Assembly: GCF_008312835.1 (NCBI RefSeq)
Contig: NZ_VSKS01000010.1
Location: forward strand, 124,001 to 188,000
DNA length: 64,000 nucleotides
Direction of reading: 5' to 3'
From: Streptomyces marokkonensis
GTDB lineage: Bacteria; Actinomycetota; Actinomycetes; Streptomycetales; Streptomycetaceae
In this document: piece after piece, positions 46,539-54,994 of the stretch
Numbering within the stretch: the stretch's first letter is position 1
Layout of the letters: every line of letters begins with the position of its first letter
Notes under the pieces: model-generated
What the model was told of the DNA's origin: nothing
Seen by the model: the letters and a program-made list of their open reading frames with translations, nothing else
Database searches by the model: none
Made by a program: the position numbers and the translations under genes

Positions 46539-46567
46539 TTGCGGCTCCTTTACAGTTGGCGTAGAAA
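46539..46567 (+). promoter_or_regulatory. Candidate promoter for the CNNM operon
   Basis: TTGCGG (46539-46544) and TAGAAA (46562-46567) are spaced 17 bp in an AT-richer patch. This implies a leader of about 135 nt before the first CNNM gene. Confidence 0.4.
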
Positions 46568-46591
46568 CAGGCCATCCTGCTTTCACACCAG

Positions 46592-46714
46592 ATGTCGTCC
46601 ACACGTCCGAGAAGGAGCGACGGTCCCCCGATGGGTGATCCTCCCAGTAGCAGCCGTGCCACCACCGCCCGTCCGCGCCGTACGGCCAGCGAGGGAACGG
46701 GGGTGGCACGGTGA
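46592..46714 (+). CDS. Possible leader ORF before the first CNNM gene
   Basis: A frame of 40 codons from ATG 46592 (or 27 from ATG 46631, after AAGGAG) ends in TGA overlapping the CNNM GTG start. It encodes Pro/Arg/Ser-rich sequence with DGPPMGDPPSSSR and TARPRR. Codon bias is weaker than in real genes, as often in regulatory leaders. See also 49142-49237. Confidence 0.35.
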   Translation: MSSTRPRRSDGPPMGDPPSSSRATTARPRRTASEGTGVAR

Positions 46715-48048
46715 CCGAGGTCCTGCTGCTCCTGCTCGCACTGGCGCTGACCCTGGCCTGCGCGGTGTTCGTCGCGGCCGAGTTCTCCCTGACCACCGTC
46801 GAGCGCGGTGACCTGGAGCGTGCCGCCGAGGCCGGCGAGCGCGGAGCCGCGAGCGCGCTGGGCGCCGTACGGCGCCTGACGCTGCAGCTGTCCGGCGCCC
46901 AGCTCGGCATCACCGTCACCTCCCTGGTGATCGGCATGCTCGCCGAGCCTTCCCTCGCCGCGCTGCTGCGCGGGCCGCTGCGGACGGCCGGGCTGGGCGG
47001 CGCCGCCCCGACGGCGGCGACCGTGCTGGGCGTGGCGGTGTCCACCGTCGTGCTGATGGTGGTCGGGGAGCTGGTCCCGAAGAACTGGGCCATCTCCCGG
47101 CCCCTGGCGGTCGCGAAGGTGGTCGCGGCACCGCAGCGCGCGTTCACCGCCGCCTTCGGCCCGTTCATCGGGCACCTGAACACCACCGCGAACCGGTTCG
47201 TACGCCGCTTCGGCCTGGAGCCCGCCGACGAACTGGCCTCCGCGCGCACCCCCGAGGAACTGGGCGCGCTGGCCCGGCGCTCCGCGGCCGAGGGCGCCCT
47301 GGAGGCGGACTCCGCCGAACTCTTCGTCCGCACCCTGCACCTGAGCGAGCTCACCGCCGAGAACGTGATGACCCCGAGGGTCGACGTCAGAGCCCTGGAG
47401 GTGCACGCCACCGCCGCCGACGCCGCCGCCCTCAGCCACGCCACCGGCCTGTCCCGCTTCCCGGTCTACCGCGACAGCCTCGACGAGGTGGTCGGCACCG
47501 TCCACATCCGCGACGTACTCGCCCTGGAGCCGGAGCGGCGGCCCGGTACGCCCGTGACCGAGCTGACCACCCCGCCCCTGCTCGTTCCCGACAGCCTGAC
47601 CGCCGACCGGCTGCTGGAACGGATGCGGGCGCACCGCACCATGGCCGTGGTCATCGACGAGTACGGCGGCACGGCGGGCGTGGCCACCGTGGAGGACATC
47701 GTCGAGGAGGTCGTCGGCGAGGTCCGCGACGAGCACGATCCCCTCGAGGTGCCCGACCTGGCGCCCGCCCCCGCCACGGAGGACGGGCGCGCGGTCTGGG
47801 AGGCGGACGGCAGCGTCCGCCTCGACCGGCTCACGGACATCGGACTCATCGCGCCGGACGGCCCCTACGAGACCGTCGCCGGGCTGATCGCCACCCGCCT
47901 GGCCCGCATCCCCGCCAAGGGGGACGTCGTGGACCTCGACGGCTGGCGGCTCGACGTGCTGGAGGTCGAGCACCACCGCGCCGACCGCATACGCCTCACC
48001 CAACCGGCCACGGCCGGACTCGACCCGGTCGTGGAGGGAGCCCGATGA
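46711..48048 (+). CDS. CNNM/CorC-family membrane protein, long form
   Basis: 445 aa, GTG 46711 overlapping the leader ORF stop. A DUF21/CNNM membrane domain covers about 1-185 (VFVAAEFSLTTVERGDLERAA; LSGAQLGITVTSLVIGMLAEPSL; VVGELVPKNWAISRP). CBS pairs cover about 205-330 (VMTPRVDVRALEV; LSRFPVYRDSLDEVVGTVHIRD; AVVIDEYGGTAGVATVEDIVEEVVGE). A CorC_HlyC domain covers about 350-430 (YETVAGLIATRLARIPAKGDVV). Family members export or regulate Mg2+ or other cations, gated by ATP-Mg at the CBS pair. It is the first of four in a row and overlaps the next by 4 nt. Confidence 0.92.
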   Translation: MTEVLLLLLALALTLACAVFVAAEFSLTTVERGDLERAAEAGERGAASALGAVRRLTLQLSGAQLGITVTSLVIGMLAEPSLAALLRGPLRTAGLGGAAPTAATVLGVAVSTVVLMVVGELVPKNWAISRPLAVAKVVAAPQRAFTAAFGPFIGHLNTTANRFVRRFGLEPADELASARTPEELGALARRSAAEGALEADSAELFVRTLHLSELTAENVMTPRVDVRALEVHATAADAAALSHATGLSRFPVYRDSLDEVVGTVHIRDVLALEPERRPGTPVTELTTPPLLVPDSLTADRLLERMRAHRTMAVVIDEYGGTAGVATVEDIVEEVVGEVRDEHDPLEVPDLAPAPATEDGRAVWEADGSVRLDRLTDIGLIAPDGPYETVAGLIATRLARIPAKGDVVDLDGWRLDVLEVEHHRADRIRLTQPATAGLDPVVEGAR

Positions 48049-49070
48049 CCGCCCTGCAGCTCGCCGTCGGCGCCCTGACCCTGCTCACCAACGCGTTCTT
48101 CGTCGGCGCCGAGTTCGCCCTGATCTCGGTGCGCCGCAGCCAGATCGAACCCCGTGCCCAGGCGGGCGAGAAGCGCGCCCGGATGACGCTGTGGGCGCTG
48201 GAACACCTGTCCGCGATGATGGCCACCGCCCAGCTCGGCATCACCGTCTCCTCCCTGGTGCTCGGCGCGGTCGCCGAACCCGCCATCGCGCACCTGCTGG
48301 AACCCGGCTTCGAGGCGGTCCACATCCCGCACGGCCTGGTGCACCCGATCGCGTTCGTCATCGCCCTGACCGTCGCCACGTATCTGCACATGCTGATCGG
48401 CGAGATGGTGCCCAAGAACATCGCGCTCGCCGCGCCCGTGCCCACCGCCCTGCTGCTGGGCCCGCCGCTGGTCGCGCTGACCCGGGCGCTGCGGCCGGTC
48501 GTCTTCGGCATCAACGCCTTCGCCAACGTCCTGCTGCGGCTGCTGCGCGTGGAGCCGAAGGACGAGGTCGAGTCGGTCTTCACCGACGACCAGCTCGCCC
48601 GGATGGTCGTCGACTCCAGCGAGGCCGGCCTGCTCGGTCCCGCCGACGGGGAGCGGCTGCGCGACGCGCTCGAGCTGGGCACCAGGCCGGTCGGCGAGAT
48701 CCTCGTCCCCGCGCAGCGGATGCGCACCGTCGAGCACACCGTCACCCCCGCCCGGCTGGAACGGCTGGCCGCCGAGGCGGGCCTGTCCCGCTTCCCGGTC
48801 ACCGGCCCCGACGGCGCCGTCCTGGGCTACCTGCACATCAAGGACACCCTCGGCGCCGCCGACCGCGACCGTCCCTTCCCGCGCGGCGCGCTGCACAAGG
48901 TGACCCGGGTGCGCATCGACACCCCGCTCGACGACACGCTCACCGCCCTGCGGGCCGAAGGCAGCCACCTCGCCGCCGCCGTCGGGGAGAGTGGCACGGT
49001 CATCGGCTTCGTGACCATGGAGGACGTGCTGTCCGAACTGGTCGGTCCCGCGGCACCGGCCACCGCCTGA
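48045..49070 (+). CDS. CNNM/CorC-family membrane protein, short form
   Basis: 341 aa, ATGA overlap with the preceding gene. A CNNM membrane domain (FFVGAEFALISVRRSQIEPRA; ATAQLGITVSSLVLGAVAEPAI; LIGEMVPKNIALAAP) and a CBS pair (LVPAQRMRTVEHTV; LSRFPVTGPDGAVLGYLHIKD; GSHLAAAVGESGTVIGFVTMEDVL). It stops where the CorC_HlyC domain would start. Tight coupling to the long-form gene suggests the two act as a heteromer. Confidence 0.9.
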   Translation: MTALQLAVGALTLLTNAFFVGAEFALISVRRSQIEPRAQAGEKRARMTLWALEHLSAMMATAQLGITVSSLVLGAVAEPAIAHLLEPGFEAVHIPHGLVHPIAFVIALTVATYLHMLIGEMVPKNIALAAPVPTALLLGPPLVALTRALRPVVFGINAFANVLLRLLRVEPKDEVESVFTDDQLARMVVDSSEAGLLGPADGERLRDALELGTRPVGEILVPAQRMRTVEHTVTPARLERLAAEAGLSRFPVTGPDGAVLGYLHIKDTLGAADRDRPFPRGALHKVTRVRIDTPLDDTLTALRAEGSHLAAAVGESGTVIGFVTMEDVLSELVGPAAPATA

Positions 49071-49141
49071 CCGCCCCGGCCGGGAACACGGACCCGGCCG
49101 GGAGCGTTGACATCCCGTACACCCGAAGAAGGAGCACGTCC

Positions 49142-49237
49142 TTGTCCGCCAGACCGACGGACCCCCCGGGGCACAGTCCCCGACCATCCCGCCAGGCGAC
49201 CCCTGAGCACGGCACACGGCGGGATGGTGTTCGATGA
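49142..49237 (+). CDS. Possible leader ORF before the third CNNM gene
   Basis: TTG 49142, 7 nt after AAGGAG. The 31-codon frame ends in TGA that overlaps the CNNM ATG (ATGA). The product is Pro/Arg-rich (ARPTDPPGHSPRPSRQATPE). It occupies the same place and has similar composition to the ORF at 46592, so the pair may have a shared function. Confidence 0.35.
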   Translation: MSARPTDPPGHSPRPSRQATPEHGTRRDGVR

Positions 49238-50571
49238 GTGCCGCGAACGCCCTCCTGGGACTGCTGGGCGTGTTCGTGCTGACCGCCGGCACCGGATACT
49301 TCGTCGCCCAGGAATTCGCCTACGTCTCCGCCGACCGCCTCGCCCTGGCCCGTGAGGCCGACTCCGGGGACCGGAAGGCCGCACGCGCCCTGAAGGTGCT
49401 GGAACGGCTGTCGTTCATGCTGTCCGGCGCCCAGCTCGGCATCACCGTGACCGGACTCGTGGTCGGCTTCATCGCCGAGCCGTCGGTGTCCGCGCTGCTG
49501 AGGCCCGCGCTGTCCGGCCTTGGCATCCCCGACGCCGCCGTGAGCGGCATCGCCGTCGTGCTGGCCTTCGTGCTGGCCACGGTCGTCCAGATGGTGCTGG
49601 GCGAGCTGGCCCCGAAGAACCTCGCCATCGCCGTACCGGAACGGCTGGCGAAGGCGCTGGCCGGCTCCACGCTGGCCTACCTGAAGGTCGTCGGACCGGT
49701 CGTGCACGTCTTCGACGCGACGGCGAACAGGCTGCTGCGCCGGGCCGGCATCGAACCGGTGGAGGAGCTGCACCACGGCGCCACGCTGGAGGAACTGGGG
49801 CACCTGATCGGCGAGTCCCACGAGCAGGGCGCCCTGCCCAAGGACACCGCCACCCTGCTCGACCACGCCCTGGAGTTCTCCGACCGGACACTGGACGAGG
49901 TGATGGTGCCCCGCGTGGACGCCGTCTTCGTCCGCAGGGACGCCACCGCCGCCGAAGCGGTCGACCTGATCGCCAGGCACGGCCACTCCAACTACCCCGT
50001 GCTCGGCGACCACCCCGACGACGTCGGCGGCGTCCTCGGCGTGGCCGAGCTGATGCGCCTGCCCGCGGAGCGTCTGCACGGCACCACGGCCGGCGCGGTC
50101 GCCCGGCGGCCGCTGCTGCTGCCCGACACCCTCCCGCTGCCCGACGCCGTGACCCACATGAGGGAACGCGGCGACGAGTTCGCGGTCGTCCTGGACGAGC
50201 ACGGAGGCGTCGCCGGCATCGTCACCTACGAGGACATCGCCGAGGAACTGGTCGGCGACATCGCCGACGAGTCCGACACCGTCACCGAGGTCGCCGTCGC
50301 GGACGGCGACGGCTGGCTGGTGGACGCCGGCCGCCGGCTGGACGAGGTGGCCGAGGCCACCGGCGTCGAGCTGCCCGAGGAGGAGGACTACGACACCGTG
50401 GCCGGCCTGATCGTCGACCGGCTCGGCCGCTTCCCGGCCATCGGGGACCGGCTCACGGTCGAGCTGCCCGGCGGGGGCACCGCCGTGATCGGCGTACGCA
50501 CCCTCGACCGGCACGTGCCCGAACGCGTGCGGATGCAGCTGCAGGACCCGGCGACGGAGGAGCAGGCATGA
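49234..50571 (+). CDS. CNNM/CorC-family membrane protein, long form
   Basis: 445 aa, the same length as the first. CNNM domain (YFVAQEFAYVSADRLALA; LSGAQLGITVTGLVVGFIAEPSV; VLGELAPKNLAIAVPERLA). CBS pair (VMVPRVDAVFVRRDATAAEA; HSNYPVLGDHPDDVGGVLGV; FAVVLDEHGGVAGIVTYEDIAEELVGD). CorC_HlyC domain (YDTVAGLIVDRLGRFPAIGDRL). Starts the second coupled pair. Confidence 0.92.
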   Translation: MSAANALLGLLGVFVLTAGTGYFVAQEFAYVSADRLALAREADSGDRKAARALKVLERLSFMLSGAQLGITVTGLVVGFIAEPSVSALLRPALSGLGIPDAAVSGIAVVLAFVLATVVQMVLGELAPKNLAIAVPERLAKALAGSTLAYLKVVGPVVHVFDATANRLLRRAGIEPVEELHHGATLEELGHLIGESHEQGALPKDTATLLDHALEFSDRTLDEVMVPRVDAVFVRRDATAAEAVDLIARHGHSNYPVLGDHPDDVGGVLGVAELMRLPAERLHGTTAGAVARRPLLLPDTLPLPDAVTHMRERGDEFAVVLDEHGGVAGIVTYEDIAEELVGDIADESDTVTEVAVADGDGWLVDAGRRLDEVAEATGVELPEEEDYDTVAGLIVDRLGRFPAIGDRLTVELPGGGTAVIGVRTLDRHVPERVRMQLQDPATEEQA

Positions 50572-51587
50572 GTTTCCCGATGGCGCTCTTCGTCACCGTG
50601 CTGCTGCTGATCGGCAGCGGATTCTTCGTGGCCGCCGAGTTCGCGCTGGTCGCCGCCAAGCGGCACCGCATGGAGAAGGCCGCGGCCGAGGGCCGGCGCG
50701 GCGCCGGATCGGCCTTGGCCGGTATGCGCGAGCTGTCGCTCATGCTCGCCGGAGCCCAGCTCGGCATCACGGTCTGCACCCTGGGCCTGGGCTCGGTGTC
50801 CAAGCCCGCGATCTCGCACGAACTCGACCCGCTGCTGCACACGCTGGGCCTGCCCAGTGCGCTCAGCTACGGCATCGCCTTCGCCGTCGCCATGATCGTG
50901 GTCGTGTTCCTGCACATGGTGGTCGGCGAGATGGCCCCCAAGTCCTGGGCCATCGCCCACCCCGAGCGGTCCGCGATGCTGCTCTCACCGCCCTTCCGGG
51001 CCGTGGTGAAGGCCGTACGGCCGCTGATCCGGCTGCTCAACGCGGTGAGCAACGCCCTGGTACGGCTGTGCCGCGTCACCCCGCGCGACGAGCTGGCCTC
51101 GGTGCACAACCGGGAGCAGCTCACCCACCTGGTCACGGAGTCCGAGCGGCTCGGCCTGATCAGCGAGACGGACTCGGAGCTGCTGACGCGTTCGCTGACC
51201 GAACCCGAGACCCCGGTACGGGACCTGCAGGTGCCCGCCGCCGAGATCGTCTGGGTGGACGGCGCCGACGGCCTCGACGAGATCCTGCGCGTGGCGGCCG
51301 CCCGGGACCGCACCCGGCTCCTGGTCCGCGAACACGGCACGGTCCTCGGCTCGGTGCACGCCCGCGACGCCGTGGTGGCCCGCGCCAGGGGCCGGGCCGC
51401 CGCCGCCCGTGCGCTGGCCCGCCCCGTGCCCGGGCTGACCGAGGACGCGACGGTCGCCGACGCGATCGACCTGCTGCGCCGCCGCCGGTCCTCGCTCGCC
51501 GTGGTCCGCGACGGCTCCGGAGCCCTCACCGGCGTGGTCAGTCTGGACGACCTGCTGGCCCGTTTCCTGCAGCCACAGGCCGCATAG
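50568..51587 (+). CDS. CNNM/CorC-family membrane protein, short form
   Basis: 339 aa, ATGA overlap with the preceding gene. CNNM domain (FFVAAEFALVAAKRHRMEKA; LAGAQLGITVCTLGLGSVSKPAI; VVGEMAPKSWAIAHPERSA) and a divergent CBS pair (DRTRLLVREHGTVLGSVHARD; RSSLAVVRDGSGALTGVVSLDDLL). No CorC_HlyC domain. Last of the four; a good terminator follows. Confidence 0.9.
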   Translation: MSFPMALFVTVLLLIGSGFFVAAEFALVAAKRHRMEKAAAEGRRGAGSALAGMRELSLMLAGAQLGITVCTLGLGSVSKPAISHELDPLLHTLGLPSALSYGIAFAVAMIVVVFLHMVVGEMAPKSWAIAHPERSAMLLSPPFRAVVKAVRPLIRLLNAVSNALVRLCRVTPRDELASVHNREQLTHLVTESERLGLISETDSELLTRSLTEPETPVRDLQVPAAEIVWVDGADGLDEILRVAAARDRTRLLVREHGTVLGSVHARDAVVARARGRAAAARALARPVPGLTEDATVADAIDLLRRRRSSLAVVRDGSGALTGVVSLDDLLARFLQPQAA

Positions 51588-51607
51588 CGGCGGCACGGCC
51601 CGTCGTA

Positions 51608-51642
51608 CCGCGCGCACCGGAACCCGTCCCCGGTGCGCGCGG
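51608..51642 (+). terminator. 13-bp hairpin after the CNNM operon
   Basis: CCGCGCGCACCGG and CCGGTGCGCGCGG around a 9-nt loop. Confidence 0.75.
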
Positions 51643-51740
51643 TCGACGTTTGCGCCGGGCTCCGCACGGCACCCGTTCATCCCCTGGCAGCGTGAGGCGC
51701 CGCCGGTCCGGCGGGCGCGCATCAGCGGAACGGAAGGTCG

Positions 51741-53579
51741 ATGGCCCCCATGCAGGTTTCCGATCACATACTCCAGCGGCTGCGCGAGTGGGAGGTGGAC
51801 CACGTCTTCGCGTACGCGGGCGACGGCATCAACGGCCTGCTGGCGGCGTGGGGACGAGCCGACGACAACCCGCGGTTCGTGCAGTCCCGGCACGAGGAGA
51901 TGTCCGCGTTCCAGGCCGTCGGCTACGCGAAGTTCTCCGGCCGGGCCGGCGTCTGCGCGGCCACCTCCGGGCCCGGCGCCATCCACCTGCTCAACGGCCT
52001 CTACGACGCCAAGCTCGACCACGTCCCCGTCGTCGCGCTCGTCGGGCAGACCGACCGCAGCGCGATGGGCGGCTCCTACCAGCAGGAGGTGGACCTGCAG
52101 AGCCTGTACAAGGACGTCGCCTCCGACTTCTGCGAGACCGCGACGGTGCCGGAGCAGCTGCCGAACCTCATCGACCGCGCCTTCCGCACCGCCTACGCCC
52201 GGCGCACCGTCACCGCCGTCATCATCCCCGCCGACGTGCAGCAACTGGAGTACAGCCCGCCCACGCACGCCTTCAAGATGGTGCCGTCGAGCATGGGCCT
52301 CGGCCGCTACGCCTCCGTCCCCGCCGACGCCGACATCGAACGGGCCGCCGAGGTCCTCAACGCAGGTGAGAAGGTCGCCGTCCTCATCGGACAGGGCGCC
52401 CGCGGTGCCCGCCCCGAGGTGGAGGAACTGGCGGACGTCCTCGGCGCGGGGGTCGCCAAGGCGCTGCTGGGCAAGGACGTGCTCCCCGACGACCTGCCCT
52501 ACGTCACCGGGGCCATCGGCCTGCTCGGCACCCGGCCCTCGTACGAGCTGATGCGGGACTGCGACACCCTGCTGATGATCGGCTCCAGTTTCCCCTACAC
52601 CCAGTTCATGCCGGAGCTGGACCAGGCGCGGGGAGTGCAGATCGACATCGACCCGCACATGATCGGCCTGCGGTACCCCTTCGAGGTGAACCTCGTCGGC
52701 GACGCCGCGGAGACACTGCGCCGGCTCCTGCCCCGTCTGCGCCGGAAGAAGAAGCGGGCCTGGCGCGAGAAGATCGAGAAGGACGTCGCCCGCTGGTGGG
52801 AGGTCATGCAGCGGCGCGCCGCCGTGGACGCCGACCCGATCAACCCGGAGTACGTGGTCCACGCCCTCGACGGCAGGCTCCCCGACGACGCGATCGTCAC
52901 GGCCGACTCCGGTTCCGCCGCCAACTGGTACGCCCGCCACCTGCGGCTGCGCGGACGGATGCGCGGCTCCCTCTCGGGCACCCTGGCCACCATGGGCCCC
53001 GGCGTGCCGTACGCCATCGGCGCGAAGTTCGCCCACCCGGACCGTCCCGCGATCGCCCTCGTCGGGGACGGCGCCATGCAGATGAACGGCATGATGGAGA
53101 TGGTCACGGCCGCCAAGTACTGGCGGGGCTGGGCGGATCCGCGACTGGTCGTCGCCGTCCTCAACAACGGCGACCTCAACCAGGTCACCTGGGAGATGCG
53201 GGCGATGTCCGGGGCACCGCAGTTCGAGGAGTCGCAGCACATTCCCGATCTGCCGTACGCGGGGATCGCGCAGCGGATCGGGCTCGACGGCGTGCGTGTG
53301 GAGAAGCCGGAGGAGGTCGAGGCCGCCTGGGACCGGGCGCTGTCCGCCGACCGGCCCTTCGTCATCGACTTCCGCACCGACCCCGCCGTGCCGCCCGTCC
53401 CCCCGCACGCCGAGCCGGACCAGATCGCGGCCGCGGCCTCCGCCGTGCTCAAGGGCGACAGCGACCGCGCCTCCATGGTCAGGCAGGGCCTCAAGGCCAA
53501 GGTGCAGGAGATGCTGCCCGGCTCCCGGCACCGTCGCGACCGCCCCGGCGCCGGGGCCGGTGACAGCGCGGACGGGTGA
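51741..53579 (+). CDS. TPP-dependent pyruvate oxidase/acetolactate synthase-like enzyme
   Basis: 612 aa, ATG 51741 after GGAAGG. N-terminal PYR domain with the catalytic Glu in QSRHEEMSAFQAVGYAKFSG; central domain ALLGKDVLPDDLPYVTGAIGLLG; C-terminal TPP domain GDGAMQMNGMMEMVTAAKYW...NNGDLNQVTWEMR (GDG...NN). The best match by motif is the PoxB-like group that oxidises pyruvate to acetate and CO2, using FAD and passing electrons to quinone. Catabolic acetolactate synthase or a keto-acid decarboxylase cannot be excluded. A basic C-terminal tail (about 585-612) could bind membrane. It lies directly before selA, whose start is 90 nt downstream. Confidence 0.85.
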   Translation: MAPMQVSDHILQRLREWEVDHVFAYAGDGINGLLAAWGRADDNPRFVQSRHEEMSAFQAVGYAKFSGRAGVCAATSGPGAIHLLNGLYDAKLDHVPVVALVGQTDRSAMGGSYQQEVDLQSLYKDVASDFCETATVPEQLPNLIDRAFRTAYARRTVTAVIIPADVQQLEYSPPTHAFKMVPSSMGLGRYASVPADADIERAAEVLNAGEKVAVLIGQGARGARPEVEELADVLGAGVAKALLGKDVLPDDLPYVTGAIGLLGTRPSYELMRDCDTLLMIGSSFPYTQFMPELDQARGVQIDIDPHMIGLRYPFEVNLVGDAAETLRRLLPRLRRKKKRAWREKIEKDVARWWEVMQRRAAVDADPINPEYVVHALDGRLPDDAIVTADSGSAANWYARHLRLRGRMRGSLSGTLATMGPGVPYAIGAKFAHPDRPAIALVGDGAMQMNGMMEMVTAAKYWRGWADPRLVVAVLNNGDLNQVTWEMRAMSGAPQFEESQHIPDLPYAGIAQRIGLDGVRVEKPEEVEAAWDRALSADRPFVIDFRTDPAVPPVPPHAEPDQIAAAASAVLKGDSDRASMVRQGLKAKVQEMLPGSRHRRDRPGAGAGDSADG

Positions 53580-53669
53580 GCCTGCTCCGGCGTGTCGTGT
53601 TCCCGGCGGCGGGCGCTGGTGGACGATGAAGGACCGGCCGCCCGGCGGCCGGGCCGAACGGAGGAGAGG

Positions 53670-54989
53670 GTGGACCCCACGGACACCGGCGCGGACACGG
53701 ACGTACGGCGGCGGATTCCGCGCACCGACGCCGTGCTGCGCGATCCGCGTCTGCTCCAGGCCGCGCTCCGGCTGGGCACGGCGCGGGTGAAGTCGGCGGT
53801 CCACCGCGCCCAGCAGCGGGCACGCGAGGGCGCCGTACCGCCGGACGCGGTGGCGGACACGGCGGTGTCCCTGCTGCCCCGGTCGGCCGGCGGACTGCGG
53901 CCGGTGATCAACGCCACCGGCGTGCTGCTGCACACCAACCTCGGCCGGGCCCCCCTCTCGGCGGCCGCCCGGCAGGCCGTGCAGGAGGCCGCCGGGCCCA
54001 CCGACGTCGAACTCGACCTGCGCACCGGCGTCCGGGCCCGCCGGGGCCGCACCGCCCTGGCCGCCCTGCGCGCCGCCGTACCGGCCGCCGAGGCCGCGCA
54101 CGTCGTCAACAACGGGGCCGCCGCACTGGTGCTGGCCGCCACCGCGCTCGCCGCCGGGCGGGAGATCGTCGTCAGCCGGGGGGAGATGGTGGAGATCGGC
54201 GACGGCTTCCGCCTGCCCGACCTGCTGGTCTCCACGGGCGCCCGGCTGCGCGAGGTGGGAACCACCAACCGCACCACGGCCGGCGACTACGCCGAGGCCG
54301 TCGGCCCGGACACCGCCTTCGTGCTGAAGGTGCACCCCTCCAACTTCCGGATCACCGGGTTCACCCGCGCGGCGACCGTCGGCGAACTCGCCCCGCTGGG
54401 CGTCCCGGTGGTCGTCGACATCGGGTCCGGGCTGCTCGCCCCGCATCCGCTGCTGCCCGAGGAACCCGACGCCCGGACCCAGTTGACGGCGGGGGCGGCG
54501 CTCGTCACCGCGAGCGGCGACAAACTGCTGGGCGGACCCCAGTGCGGGCTGCTCCTGGGGCGCCAGACCCTGATCACCACCCTGTCCCGGCATCCGTTCG
54601 CCCGCGCCCTGCGCGTGGACAAACTCACCCTGGCCGCCCTCGAGGCCACGCTGACCGGCCCCGGAACCCCGACCGGTGAGGCACTCACCGCCGCGCCGGA
54701 ACCGCTGAGGCGGCGGGCCGAGCGGCTCGCCGCCGTGCTGGGCGCCGACGGCATCGACGCACGGGCCGTCGCGAGCGAGGCGGCCGTGGGAGGCGGCGGG
54801 GCGCCCGGGGTGACCCTGCCGAGCGCCGCCCTGTCCCTGCCCGGGCGGTACGCCGCCCCGCTGCGCACCGGACCGGTCCCCGTGGTGGGGCACCTGGAGG
54901 CCGGGCGGTGCCTGCTCGACCTGCGGACGGTGCCGGCGGAGGACGACGACCGCCTCGCCGGGGCGGTCCGTGCCGTCGGGGGGAGGTAG
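53670..54989 (+). CDS. selA: L-seryl-tRNA(Sec) selenium transferase
   Basis: 439 aa. GTG 53670 is chosen, 5 nt after GGAGG. SelA motifs: RPVINATGVLLHTNLGRAPL, TDVELDLRTGVRARRG, NNGAAALVLAATAL, LREVGTTNRTTAGDYAEAV, VVDIGSGLLAPHP and the PLP lysine Lys285 in TASGDKLLGGPQCG. It is a PLP enzyme that converts Ser-tRNA(Sec) to Sec-tRNA(Sec) using selenophosphate. It is 5 nt from selB, so this is one operon. Slightly shorter than E. coli SelA (463). Confidence 0.97.
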   Translation: MDPTDTGADTDVRRRIPRTDAVLRDPRLLQAALRLGTARVKSAVHRAQQRAREGAVPPDAVADTAVSLLPRSAGGLRPVINATGVLLHTNLGRAPLSAAARQAVQEAAGPTDVELDLRTGVRARRGRTALAALRAAVPAAEAAHVVNNGAAALVLAATALAAGREIVVSRGEMVEIGDGFRLPDLLVSTGARLREVGTTNRTTAGDYAEAVGPDTAFVLKVHPSNFRITGFTRAATVGELAPLGVPVVVDIGSGLLAPHPLLPEEPDARTQLTAGAALVTASGDKLLGGPQCGLLLGRQTLITTLSRHPFARALRVDKLTLAALEATLTGPGTPTGEALTAAPEPLRRRAERLAAVLGADGIDARAVASEAAVGGGGAPGVTLPSAALSLPGRYAAPLRTGPVPVVGHLEAGRCLLDLRTVPAEDDDRLAGAVRAVGGR

Positions 54990-54994
54990 CGGGC

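Noticed and set aside
51741-53579. Calling the TPP enzyme IlvB (biosynthetic acetolactate synthase)
   Set aside because: There is no small regulatory subunit or ilvC nearby, and the motif pattern is closer to pyruvate-oxidase-like proteins. The product is left general.
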